Of a DNA stretch of 64,000 nt, positions 18,104 through 26,409 are shown one piece after another (positions within the stretch are counted from its first letter, which is position 1; each line of letters starts with the position of its first letter). The stretch comes from Planctomycetota bacterium (GTDB taxonomy: Bacteria > Planctomycetota > B15-G4 > JADJEK01): assembly GCA_016709145.1 (NCBI GenBank), contig JADJEK010000005.1:310001-374000 (forward strand). The letters are read 5' to 3'. The translations under genes and the position numbers were made by a program. Below the pieces are notes generated by a model. It had not been told where the DNA came from. It did no database searches and saw nothing but the letters and a program-made list of their open reading frames with translations.

Positions 18104-19141
18104 CTAGAACCCCACGATGGTGACGTCGCCGCCGTCGGCGACAAGTTCTACGCGAGTTGTGATAAGAATGTTTTCCTGATACAGCCCCGGAGCGATCGAC
18201 AGCTGCCTCATATATGACCCAGCTGGCGCCGAAACCAACCAATTGACGGCCTCTGTGAGAGTCTCTACAGGATATGGATTAGTTCCCCACTCCCACGCGT
18301 CGTCTCCGTCGTGTCGAACGTATAATGGCATTGGAGGCTCAGAGGGGGGACCAAATGTCCACCAAGCCTCAACATGGTCTGTGGCGAGCAAGCTGAAACC
18401 ACGAGCAACGGCCAAGTTCCACTCATATGGTGAATCAATGCCGTATGCGCGCCAGAGATATCGATCCCCGATGAGCGGGCTTTCCCCGAAAGGTAGCTCA
18501 GCATCTTCACGGTTGATGACGGCAACCCATGGAGCAAGAGACTTCGCCTCACCAATACTCTGTGCGGCCGTAAAGAACAGGTCGCTCTTCGGGTATTGGC
18601 CGATGCCTGAGCTGTCATCGACGATAATAACAAAATGATGACCCCTCTCCAAGAGCGAGCTCATCTGGGGCCACTTGCCGCTATCCGTCGTTTCGAAGTC
18701 AGCTCTTGTATACAAAGATCCCGCGGGAAACATCGACACGAAGTATGGCTCAACTTGCTGGGCAACGTCTCCCCAATTGTTACATCCGCCGACCACCTCG
18801 TGCTTGATATCGCAATAAATTACAATGACACGCTTTTTCCATGTTCCAGACTTGAGTATTTCCAACAACTCATCCGTTAGTAGTGTTTCAGGACTACTAG
18901 GTTCAATGAACCAGAACCCCGGATGATATACAATGATGGGGCCGTTGTCCTTCTTGCAAAGGTCGAGTTCCACGCACCAAACATTGTAGTCGTCGATCTG
19001 TTCTGTCAAGGACTGGTGCTTGTCGAAAGCATTGTGAACACTCTTCAAGCGAAGCGCGTTGAATGATTGAGCAGCCGCGCGTGAGACCGGGAACAAACCG
19101 CATACGACCACGGCAGCCCAAACCACAGAACGAGTATTCAT
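18104..19141 (-). CDS. Secreted PI-PLC-like phosphodiesterase domain protein
   Basis: 345 aa. A signal peptide (MNTRSVVWAAVVVCGLFPVSRAAAQS) is followed by a TIM-barrel phosphatidylinositol-phospholipase C X-domain-like region: LKSVHNAFDKHQSLTEQIDDYNVWCVELDL (the catalytic-type His plus the ExD pair), PIIVYHPGFWF, VIVIYCDIKHE and PWVAVINREDAELP. The last 40 residues (YMRQLSIAPGLYQENILITTRVELVADGGDVTIVGF) look like the first turns of a right-handed beta-helix as in pectate-lyase-like proteins. ATG 19141 overlaps the upstream stop as ATGA, so translation is coupled; an in-frame start at 19156 is the alternative. GC content is visibly lower than in neighbours. Substrate unknown; the function call is by fold. 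Confidence 0.65.
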   Translation of the reverse strand: MNTRSVVWAAVVVCGLFPVSRAAAQSFNALRLKSVHNAFDKHQSLTEQIDDYNVWCVELDLCKKDNGPIIVYHPGFWFIEPSSPETLLTDELLEILKSGTWKKRVIVIYCDIKHEVVGGCNNWGDVAQQVEPYFVSMFPAGSLYTRADFETTDSGKWPQMSSLLERGHHFVIIVDDSSGIGQYPKSDLFFTAAQSIGEAKSLAPWVAVINREDAELPFGESPLIGDRYLWRAYGIDSPYEWNLAVARGFSLLATDHVEAWWTFGPPSEPPMPLYVRHDGDDAWEWGTNPYPVETLTEAVNWLVSAPAGSYMRQLSIAPGLYQENILITTRVELVADGGDVTIVGF

Positions 19142-20199
19142 TGCAGGTTCACCCATGCAAGCACGAGCCCCGTATCGCTATCGCGCCGGCTCAGCGCCTT
19201 ACCGATCGTCGATCCAAAGGAAAGCGCGCGGTCAGTGGCTTTCATCGCGGTACCAGCAGTGCTCGATGTCGTGAGCAAATCTCCCGGCTCGATTACGCCG
19301 CCCTCCAGAGAAGCCAGGACATATGCCCTACCGGACGCCGCCACAGGAACCACGCTTTCCTGGGCTGTCTCGGCACTAACTGGCTTGCCGCAGAGTTGCA
19401 CACCGACCGAGAGAGAGCCCGCGCCTGATACTACACCAATGACCCGCCCATCGTACGGGGTCCGAGAGAGTAACACGCTACCTGACTCGCTGGGATCTAC
19501 GCACACAATGGATCCCGGCTTTGCCGCGTCCTTAGTTCTGAATGGCTCCGCAACGTCCGCTCCACCGGTAATACGTAGCCCGCGCACCGTCACTATGCCG
19601 TCGTCGGCGATAACTAGCCGATCTTTTCCTTGGGTCTCATTTGTAATACGAAGTTCGTTGCTGTCGGCGTTAATTGACCATTCTCGAGCGGTTGCTCCAT
19701 TCACATCAGTATCTTCTAAGCCAATGTGATTGGCTTGTGCGCGGATCCTCAATTGATTATACTTCGGAGTGGCCGTGTTGATCCCCACTGTCCCGGTTGA
19801 GGTAATCATGAGGCGAACAGCGCCGACGCTTTCGTCGGTGAAGCGTAGCTGACCCGAGTCCGCGTTAAGAGTCCATTCACCCTCCGTAGCGCCGCTTTCG
19901 TTGGTATCTTCTAAGCCGATGTGGTTGGCCGTCGCGCGAATACGCAAGCGATTGTACTTTGGATTGAGTGTGTTTATCCCAATGTGCCCGCCTGAAGTAA
20001 TAAACAAGTTGTTGTTGAGAGGATACAGGAACCCGAGAGCAGGTTGAGTGGATGCCTTAATGCACGTTGCTGGCGAGGCTTGATCCAGAATGCTCGCGGC
20101 GCAGCCCTGGGAGACGGAGGTCTTCTGAGCATAAGAATTTGGCGATACGCCAAAGAGAACTCCGACGAAGATCGCAAGCTGCAGGGTAGTAGTGGACAT
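19138..20199 (-). CDS. Exported repeat-containing protein (tail-fibre/surface-like)
   Basis: 353 aa with a signal peptide (MSTTTLQLAIFVGVLFGVSPNSYAQ). Two near-identical repeats of about 70 residues follow, each with a GINTxxPKYNxLRIRAxANHIGLEDT block and an EWxxNADSxxLRxTxE block. The C-terminal part, GGADVAEPFRTKDAAKPGSIVCVDPSESGSVLLSRTPYDGRVIGVVSGAG, is a module I know from large surface proteins of Planctomycetota and related bacteria. Start ATG 20199 has GGAGG 6 bp upstream. The stop overlaps the start of the PLC-like gene, so the two form an operon. Its function is unknown; a cell-surface or extracellular role is inferred. Base composition differs from the flanking IS DNA. Confidence 0.6.
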   Translation of the reverse strand: MSTTTLQLAIFVGVLFGVSPNSYAQKTSVSQGCAASILDQASPATCIKASTQPALGFLYPLNNNLFITSGGHIGINTLNPKYNRLRIRATANHIGLEDTNESGATEGEWTLNADSGQLRFTDESVGAVRLMITSTGTVGINTATPKYNQLRIRAQANHIGLEDTDVNGATAREWSINADSNELRITNETQGKDRLVIADDGIVTVRGLRITGGADVAEPFRTKDAAKPGSIVCVDPSESGSVLLSRTPYDGRVIGVVSGAGSLSVGVQLCGKPVSAETAQESVVPVAASGRAYVLASLEGGVIEPGDLLTTSSTAGTAMKATDRALSFGSTIGKALSRRDSDTGLVLAWVNLQ

Positions 20200-20374
20200 C
20201 GCGAACCTCCGAGTGCACCTGTTTCCCATGTTCCTATCGGCCGGCTCTAGCCTCGTAACGTGGTTCGATCGCTTTTCCAGGTGCTTGAGGACTCGGTCGC
20301 GCCCACGTCACGTTGACCTCGGCCAGGCGGACGGCTTAAGCCTCTTTCTTTCCTGATGTTGCGGTTCGGCGTAT

Positions 20375-20505
20375 CAGGTCCACCCGGAGTTCGGCGAAGC
20401 AGGTCCACCCTGGTTCGGCCAAGCTGGTCCGGGTCGGTTCGGCCAATCAGGTCCACCGTAGTTCGGCCAACCTGGTCCACCTTGGTTCGGCCAAGCAGGT
20501 CCACT
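20375..20505. repeat. IS21-A left end, isolated, with tandem 24-bp repeats
   Basis: Almost identical to 4950-5080: five and a half units of CAGGTCCACC-n4-TTCGGCCAAG. The similarity continues to GATCGTTCGTCG at about 20550, where IS21-B copy 1 begins; no istA-A coding sequence follows. So IS21-B inserted just inside an IS21-A end, or the rest was deleted. Confidence 0.7.
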
Positions 20506-20661
20506 GCCACTGAGGACGCGGTCGCGGCTTCGCCGCACGGATCGTTCGTCGCATGTCACCGAACACTCAAAACCGGCCACCAAGGAACGATTCAAAACCG
20601 GCCACTCTGAGCGAGGGCGCGAAAGGCGCCCGACGATGTCCGCTTCCCTTCGGAGGCGGGC

Positions 20662-21933
20662 ATGTCGAATCAGCTCAAGATGGCGCGAATCCACACGATC
20701 GAGCAGTTGTTGGCGCACGGATGGTCCCATCGGCGGATCGCCCGCGAGCTCGACATTCATCGCGCCACCGTCGCGCGCTACGCGCGGCGGCCGCCTGACC
20801 CGGATTCAAAACCGGCCATTTCGACCGCCGGCTCGTCCGAGCTGATCGAGCCGCCGCCCGATTCAAAACCGGCCATTTCGACCGCCGGGTCCGGGGACGT
20901 GATCGACCCGCCGGCCGACCCAAAACCGGCCATTACGACCGCCGGGGTTGCGGGTCGAAAGTGCGAGTGCGATCCGCACCGCGAGACGATCGTCGCCAAG
21001 CTCGCGATCGGCCTGAGCGCGCAGCGCATCCACCAAGACCTCGTCGCCGAGCACGGCTACACGCACAGCTACGAGAGCGTGAAGCGCTTCGTGCGCAAGC
21101 TGGGCGCGTCGAGGCCCATTCCGTTCCGGCGCATGGAGACGCTGCCCGGCGAAGAAGCCCAGATCGACTACGGGCTGGGCGCGTTCACGATCAAGCCGGG
21201 CTCGAAGAAGAAGAAGCGGCCACAGCTGCTGCGCGTCGTGCTGAGCCACTCGCGCAAGGCCTACTCCGAGGTCATGTGGTGCCAGGACACCGGAGTCGCT
21301 GATCCGCGGCATCGAGAATGCGTTCCATCACTTCGGCGGCGTGCCCAAGACGCTGGTCCCCGACAATCTCAAAGCCGCGGTGCTCGAGCACGACTGGTGC
21401 GATCCGACGATCACGCCGAAGTTCGAGGCGTTCGCTCGGCACTACGGCGTTGCCGTGCTGCCGACCAAGCCGCGCACGCCGCGCCACAAAGGCAAGGTCG
21501 AGCGCTGCGTCGCCTTCGCTCAGGACAATGCTCTGAAGGGCAGGCAGTTCGCTTCGCTCGCCGCGCAGAACGAGCTCCTGCGCGACTGGGAGACGAAAGT
21601 CGCGGATCAGCGCATCCACGGCACCACGAGGAAGCAGGTGCACGCGCTGTTCGAAGCGGATGAGAGACACGCGCTGCTACCGCTGCCCGCCGAGCGCTTC
21701 CCGTTGTTCCACGAGACGCAGCGCACCGTGCATCGCGACGGTCACATCGTGATCGAGAGGGCGTTTTATTCGGTACCGCCCGAGTTCCTCGGGCGACCGA
21801 GCAGCAGCCAGCAGCGACGCAGCAACTCGAGTTCATCGACAGTCATCCGTTGATCCGCGATCCGCACGAGTACGGCGAGTTCGTGCAAGACGCGTTCTCC
21901 CAATCGACCTTCGCCGATCGGAGACCTGCATGA
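20662..21933 (+). pseudogene. istA: IS21-B transposase istA, copy 1, frameshifted and deleted
   Basis: ATG 20662 with GGAGG upstream. It has an N-terminal helix-turn-helix (TIEQLLAHGWSHRRIARELDIHRATVARYARR), a linker with three PxSKPAISTAGS-like repeats, and the DDE core start GEEAQIDYGLGAF. An extra G near 21292 (ACACCGGAGTC versus ACACCGAGTC in copy 2) shifts the frame after CQDT; the rest (TLVPDNLKAAVLEHDW, KVERCVAF) is in another frame. About 360 bp are then missing after FLGRP. The original stop overlaps the istB start (ATGA at 21930). Confidence 0.85.
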
Positions 21934-22679
21934 AGGAGTCCTTGAAGAAGAGTCTGCGCGAGCTGCGCCTCTCCGGCATGGCCGACACGCTCGACGTGCG
22001 GCTGTCGGAAGCCAAGGGCAACAGCCTCGAGCAGGGTGAGTTCCTCGGCTCGCGCTCGGCGACGAGTTCTCGGTCAGGAAGCAGCGGCTGTTCGAGCGCA
22101 GGCTCAAGAGCGCGTGCTTCCGCGACCAGAAGCGGCTCGACGAGTTCGACTGGGCGTTCAATCCGTCGATCAAGAAGAGCCAGATGCACGACCTCGCCGC
22201 GTGTCGCTTCGTGCGCGAATACAAAGACGTGCTGTTGATCGGTCCGCCCGGCGTCGGCAAGAGCCATCTCGCGCAAGCGATCGGCTTCACGCGATCCAGC
22301 AGGGCTTCGTCGTGCTCTACCGCTCGATCTTCGACCTGGTCCAGGACTTCATGCAGGACGAGACGTTCTCCGGCGACGACAAGGTCGACGCGAAGTACCT
22401 GCGGCCGGACCTGCTGATCATCGACGACATGGGCATGAAGCAGCTGCCGAAGAGGTCGGGCGAGTACCTGTTCGAGGTCATCATGCGCCGCTACGAGAAG
22501 CGCTCGACGCTGATGACGTCGAACAGGCCGATCGAGGAGTGGGGCAAGCTGCTCCAGGACGTGCCGAGCGCGACCGCGATCTTGGACCGCTTCTGCATCA
22601 CGCCGAGATCGTCGCCATCAAGGGCAAGAGCTACCGGCTGAAGGACAGGGCTCTTGTACGAACGAAGACCGACGAGTGA
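21930..22679 (+). pseudogene. istB: IS21-B helper ATPase istB, copy 1, frameshifted
   Basis: Begins MKESLKKSLRELRLSGMADTLDVRLSEAKG as in copy 2. After GEFL a few bases are missing compared with copy 2 (near 22048), a further base or two near 22289 (GFHAIQ region), and one near 22594 (DRFLHH region). Walker A (GPPGVGKS), Walker B (LLIIDDMG) and sensor 1 (MTSNRP) remain readable but in different frames. The last codons end in TGA 22679 about 20 bp before the terminal repeats. Confidence 0.85.
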
Positions 22680-22749
22680 GATCCCGGGTGCTCCGGGTGG
22701 CCGGTTTTGAATCGTTCCTCAGTGGCTGGTTTTGAATCGACCGGTGACA

Positions 22750-23267
22750 CCCAAAGAACACTACGCTCTTTGAGTACGCGTGGCCTGGCCTCCCGGACTG
22801 CCAACAGCCGGTCACGCGCGCTCTCGCAGCTTCTCATCGCTTCTTCATCCGCAACGCGCATGGCCAGCCACAACAGCGCTTCATGAGGGCCTGGCCTCCT
22901 TCACCCACATGATGTCGTCGCTATCCGTAACTTCCACAGCTCGAGCGATTTGGCATCGAGCATTGCGCGCGAGCCTGCGCTTCGTCGAGCACTCGCACGG
23001 CCGCGCTGAAGCGCGACGTTTCTTCGGCGATCGGCGAGAGCACCGTGCCTGAGCGCAGATGCGCCGCGCCCTTCGCCGTCTTTTCGCTCGACTCAGGGAC
23101 TGTGCTGTGGCGTGTGCGGACTGCTTCGAAGCAAACTCACGCGTCGCTGCGTGGTCCACGTTGCGACGTCGGCGTTGTCGCCTTCACTGCCGCCAACGTG
23201 CGCAAGGACGAGCCGCTCCGCGCCGCATAACGCCGGCGCACGAAATCCACGCGGTACGCAGCTCGAC
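22750..23267. other. Unassigned region, possible minus-strand gene remnants
   Basis: About 520 bp right of IS21-B copy 1. Minus-strand fragments such as LSPIAEETSRFSAAVRVLDEAQARA and ARAVEVTDSDDIMWVKEARPS look protein-like but lie in different frames, and a following frame (ALLWLAMRVADEEAMRS) runs into the IS21-B end. I assign no gene; these may be the remains of a gene destroyed by the insertion. Confidence 0.35.
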
Positions 23268-23480
23268 CTACGTCCGAACGACCGTCTCGACCGTGAGACC
23301 GGCATCGCTCGATGCCGGCGTGTAATGCAGCATCTCGAAGCCGATGACGCGGCCGGCCGCGTCCTTCATCAGGACGACCTCGTCCGTGGTCTCTTCACAG
23401 ACGGCTTCCGTGGTCGGATTTCCGAACCAGACCGTGAGAGTGTGGCCTTGGACATCGTGAATCACTTTGATCTTGTCCAT
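23268..23480 (-). CDS. DUF2283 family protein (putative antitoxin-like partner)
   Basis: 70 aa, starting at ATG 23480 with GGAGAG 6 bp upstream. The sequence pattern HTLTVWFGNP, EETTDEVVLMKDAAGRVIGFEMLHY is that of DUF2283 proteins, small beta-rich proteins commonly encoded next to a small nuclease-like toxin. It overlaps the upstream gene by 19 bp, so translation is coupled. No DNA-binding motif is visible; the antitoxin role is inference from gene pairing. Confidence 0.7.
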   Translation of the reverse strand: MDKIKVIHDVQGHTLTVWFGNPTTEAVCEETTDEVVLMKDAAGRVIGFEMLHYTPASSDAGLTVETVVRT

Positions 23481-23794
23481 AGTTGCTCTCCGGCCTTGAT
23501 CGCGTCTGTCGGATATGCCGTCACCACGAATCCGATTGGATCCGCGTGACGAGCCACGGCGCACATCCAACGCGGTCGTGCTCCGCGATAGAAAAGGTAG
23601 ACGCTCGCGTCTTTTCGGCTGCGGCGCACTTCGTCGGGATCGTGCAGAGCGTGCTCTACGTCCGCCTCGTGACCGACAAGCGCAGGGTGTTTCACGATGA
23701 GAACGTGCGACCAGTACGCGCGCGTACAACGACCGGCGAAGCCGACCGGAGTCTGGACCTCGAAGAGGATGGAATCCGAGTCGCCGCCGCCCAT
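23462..23794 (-). CDS. RelE/BECR-type nuclease-like protein (putative toxin)
   Basis: 110 aa. FEVQTPVGFAGRCTRAYWSHVLIVKHPALVGHEADVEHALHDPDEVRRSRKDASVYLFYR, then RWMCAVARH, GFVVTAYPTDAIKAGEQLW. This is the pattern of small proteins with a DUF4258-like, RelE/BECR RNase fold: an Arg/His-rich strand, the YLFYR strand and a C-terminal TAYPTD strand. It is often paired with DUF2283 proteins. The start is uncertain (ATG 23794 chosen; ATG 23827 possible). The 19-bp overlap with the DUF2283 gene and an upstream palindrome support a two-gene module. Toxicity is inferred, not shown. Confidence 0.6.
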   Translation of the reverse strand: MGGGDSDSILFEVQTPVGFAGRCTRAYWSHVLIVKHPALVGHEADVEHALHDPDEVRRSRKDASVYLFYRGARPRWMCAVARHADPIGFVVTAYPTDAIKAGEQLWTRSK

Positions 23795-23937
23795 CACCCA
23801 CGCCGAAAAGAACAACGGCCGCCGCATCTTGTTGATTCGGCGGCCGTTGGCGATGTTTGGTAGCGGGGACGGCATAGACGGGGTGGGAGATGCGCCGAAA
23901 ACCGCGGATCTGGTTGGCCGTTTTGTCACCAATTTGG

Positions 23938-23972
23938 GTCGCCAATATATCGTAAATACAGTGTTTACAATT
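23938..23972 (-). promoter_or_regulatory. AT-rich palindrome and possible promoter of the toxin-like module
   Basis: An island of AT-rich sequence in GC-rich DNA holds GTAAATACAGTGTTTAC (23952-23968), an imperfect palindrome. Read on the minus strand, TTGTAA and TATATT hexamers lie about 15 bp apart across it, a plausible promoter with an operator for autoregulation. It lies 145 bp upstream of the chosen start of the nuclease-like gene. Confidence 0.4.
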
Positions 23973-23994
23973 ACTTAGCGATGTCACCGCGACG

Positions 23995-24424
23995 AGATGT
24001 GGACAGAACATAGGCTCGCGCGTCTGTAAATGCCCGGGCCGTCCCTGGCATGATCCGCAGCCTCTAGTTGGTCGGCTTCGATCCGAGAGGCGCCGCCTGT
24101 GCAGGCGCACCGAATCCTCGCCTATGTCCGGGCGCGGGCGTGCGTACCCGCCCGCTCGAATCCCGCGGCCTCACCCCCTTTTTTGGCCAGCCATTCGACC
24201 CAAGTGGCGCACTTTGGCGCCGCCAAATCCAGTTGCGGGATTGGCCGAGTTACGCGTGTTGTCCCAAGGCACTGATTCCATTGGGCACTTGCGGCGCCCT
24301 GATTCGACACGTTCCTCTGACGTGTCGTCGTCACTGCCGTGAGCGCGGAGTCCGCGCGGCGCGTCGAAGGCATGCGGGTTGGTGCTTGCTTCAGATTCAG
24401 CGCACTCCTATCGTCCACGCTCGA
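23995..24424. other. Intergenic region before the first RND operon
   Basis: About 430 bp without a supported gene. A perfect 15-nt palindrome TTTGGCGCCGCCAAA lies at 24213-24227, and a TTTTTTGGCCAG tract precedes it; either could belong to a regulator site for the operon that starts at 24425. The open frame through this stretch lacks family resemblance. Confidence 0.35.
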
Positions 24425-24853
24425 TTGCGCTCGTCTCTGCGCCGGCTACTGTCTGGAGTTTGCATTTCCATCGCACTCGCGATGGGAGTTTCGCCACCGC
24501 GTAGTGTTGTTTTCTGCCTAGAGCCAAGCGGGGCTTTCTCCGTCGAACTCTCTATCGGTGGGCTCTGCGGCGGGTGTTGCGAACACGAGCCCGCGAGCCG
24601 TCCATCACACGAGCAACTCGATGAGGCGTGCGGCTGCGTCGACATCCCGCTCGTCTTCGCCAGTGCGACTCGGTCAGCGAAGGTCGTGTACGCCGTCGCA
24701 CGCGTCCAAGATCACGGACAGCTGCCCTTACCCGGCTCGTTCGATTCGTGGACGTCTAACCCCTTCATAGTGCTCCCGGATCCCTGGCGAGCGGGGCATC
24801 AACGCCCGCCGCCCCTACTTCGTCTGATCCGATCCACCGTCCTCCTCGTCTAG
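24425..24853 (+). CDS. Small exported Cys-rich protein heading RND operon 1
   Basis: About 142 aa if started at TTG 24425 (start uncertain; the frame is open further upstream). A hydrophobic N-terminal segment (LLSGVCISIALAMGVS) is followed by VVFCLEPSGAFSVELSIGGLCGGCCEH, CGCVDIPLV and the C-terminal STVLLV. The protein at 40657-41112 has the same plan (VLCVGPSGHLAVEIGSDSPCTGCG, CPCIDIPLV, RTVVFLV) and likewise precedes an RND triad. Shared Cys pairs suggest periplasmic metal binding, which is inference. I know no family name. The outer-membrane factor gene follows 96 bp downstream. Confidence 0.6.
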   Translation: MRSSLRRLLSGVCISIALAMGVSPPRSVVFCLEPSGAFSVELSIGGLCGGCCEHEPASRPSHEQLDEACGCVDIPLVFASATRSAKVVYAVARVQDHGQLPLPGSFDSWTSNPFIVLPDPWRAGHQRPPPLLRLIRSTVLLV

Positions 24854-24949
24854 CAGCGACCAGCACCATTTTTTGGCTTGCTGTGTCGATGATGCCTCGC
24901 GGGATTTGCGATCCGCGGGCATGTGCTGGATTCGCTGCGAGGAGAACCT

Positions 24950-26404
24950 GTGGACTCTCAATCATCCGAACTCCGCCGCAAGGGCGGAGTTCGCTTCGAC
25001 CAATCCGATCAGAGGGGAGACGGCTCGGCGCGACAGACGTTCGTATTGACCGCTCTCGTCATGTTCGTCGGTTGCGTCAACTACACGGCTGACCCACTCA
25101 TCCCTACAGAGGAACTGGCGGCCCTACGGCAACGGACGCTCGACGACGTCCGGATCGAACACGGCGTCGATTCCCCGCACGATGGATCGTTCGATCCGTC
25201 CGACGGCCTTGACGAACCGGAACTTGTCGCGATCGCGCTCGCCCTGAATCCCGAGTTGAGAGCGAAACGCGCAGCGATCGGCGAAGCGCAGTCGCTTCTG
25301 ATCACCGCGGGTACGTGGCCGAACCCGACCCTGGGAGCCTCGGTGCGATCCGGGATCGGTGACACGTCGGGCCTCGCAGTCGGCATGGACGTTCTGTTCG
25401 AGTTGTTGCGGCCTGCCGAACGTAACGCGCGAACCGCGGTGGCAACGGTCCGCTTAGAAGCGACGCAAGCGGAAGTGCTCGCCGAAGAGTATCGCGTCGT
25501 CGCGCGAACCAGGCGAGCACACGTCGATCTCCTTGGCGCCGAGCAGATCGTCCATGCGTTCGAACAGGAGGCGTCGCTGCGCGAGCAAGCGGCTGCGATG
25601 ATCCGAGAACGCAAAGGGATCGGCGAGGCCACGGCGCTGGATGTGGTCGCTGTCGAACTCGAGAAGACGAACATCGCTCGTGAACTGCGTGAAGCGAGAT
25701 ACGACGTCGAGGTTCGCGAGGGTTTGCTGCGCTCGATCCTCGGCGTGCCGCCGACCATGGACCTTGTTCTCACGGCGCGGGGCCGTCCGTTGTCGGCCGT
25801 GGTTCAACCGGATCTCGATGACGATGCCGTCGATGCTGGAATCCTCGCGCATCGGCTGGATTTGAAGGCGAGCGAGGCCGCGTATCGAGTGGCGGAAGAA
25901 GAGCTGCGTCTCGCCACGACGAAACAGGCTCCGCGGTTTTCGCTCGGCCCGTCCTTCGAGCGGGAAGTCGAAGGCGCGCAGTCTCTCGGCGTCGGTGGCT
26001 CCGTCGAGCTGCCCCTCTTCGATCGCAATCAAGGTGAGATCGCGGCGCGGCTCGCGGCTCGCGACCGAGCGCGCGCCGACTACGTCGCGCTGCTGCATGC
26101 GGTCAGAGCCAGTGCATTCGCCGCACGCAGCGCTCTCACACGCACTAAAGCGGAACTCGAAGCGCAGCAGCGTGACGTCCTTCCGCTCGTGGATCAGACC
26201 GACGCGTTGTTTATGAAGGCGTTCCAATCGCGCGAAGTAACAGCCTTCGAATGGTTGTCCGCCCGTAGTCGCGCACTCGACGCGAGACGCGGATTCATGA
26301 ACGCGCTCGTCTCGTACGCGGGCGCTGTCGCCGATCTCGAGGCAGCGACCGGAGCACCCCTCGACATCGTGACACCGCACGCAATGCCCAAGGAACAAAG
26401 GTGA
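24950..26404 (+). CDS. TolC-like outer membrane factor, RND operon 1
   Basis: 484 aa, from GTG 24950 with AGGAG 5 bp upstream. A lipobox-like TALVMFVGC near residue 36 suggests an outer-membrane lipoprotein. The body shows the heptad-rich, two-fold repeated OEP (TolC/CzcC) pattern: EPELVAIALALNPELRAKRAAIGEAQ, PNPTLGASV, ARTRRAHVDLLGAEQI, GEATALDVVAVELEK, then the second half with LDLKASEAAYRVAEEELRLA, LPLFDRNQGEIAARLAA and REVTAFEWLSARSRAL. It forms the exit duct of the RND pump encoded next; the adaptor start follows at 26410. Confidence 0.88.
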   Translation: MDSQSSELRRKGGVRFDQSDQRGDGSARQTFVLTALVMFVGCVNYTADPLIPTEELAALRQRTLDDVRIEHGVDSPHDGSFDPSDGLDEPELVAIALALNPELRAKRAAIGEAQSLLITAGTWPNPTLGASVRSGIGDTSGLAVGMDVLFELLRPAERNARTAVATVRLEATQAEVLAEEYRVVARTRRAHVDLLGAEQIVHAFEQEASLREQAAAMIRERKGIGEATALDVVAVELEKTNIARELREARYDVEVREGLLRSILGVPPTMDLVLTARGRPLSAVVQPDLDDDAVDAGILAHRLDLKASEAAYRVAEEELRLATTKQAPRFSLGPSFEREVEGAQSLGVGGSVELPLFDRNQGEIAARLAARDRARADYVALLHAVRASAFAARSALTRTKAELEAQQRDVLPLVDQTDALFMKAFQSREVTAFEWLSARSRALDARRGFMNALVSYAGAVADLEAATGAPLDIVTPHAMPKEQR

Positions 26405-26409
26405 GTCTC

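Larger units (their letters stand above)
20554..22749 (+). mobile_element. IS21 family element IS21-B, copy 1 (decayed)
   Basis: Ends TGTCACCG... (20554) and ...CGACCGGTGACA (22749) are inverted. The repeat motif ATTCAAAACCGGCCA occurs twice at each end in opposite orientation. At 2196 bp it is about 360 bp shorter than copy 2 (58807-61363), because of an internal deletion in istA between the CGACCG and AGCAGCAGCC sites. Both genes also carry frameshifts. No target duplication is visible. Confidence 0.88.

Noticed and set aside
24045..24130. GC-rich fold that could be read as a tRNA or attC-like site
   Set aside because: No TTCGANNCC arm or anticodon stem could be drawn, and no integrase or cassette structure is present.
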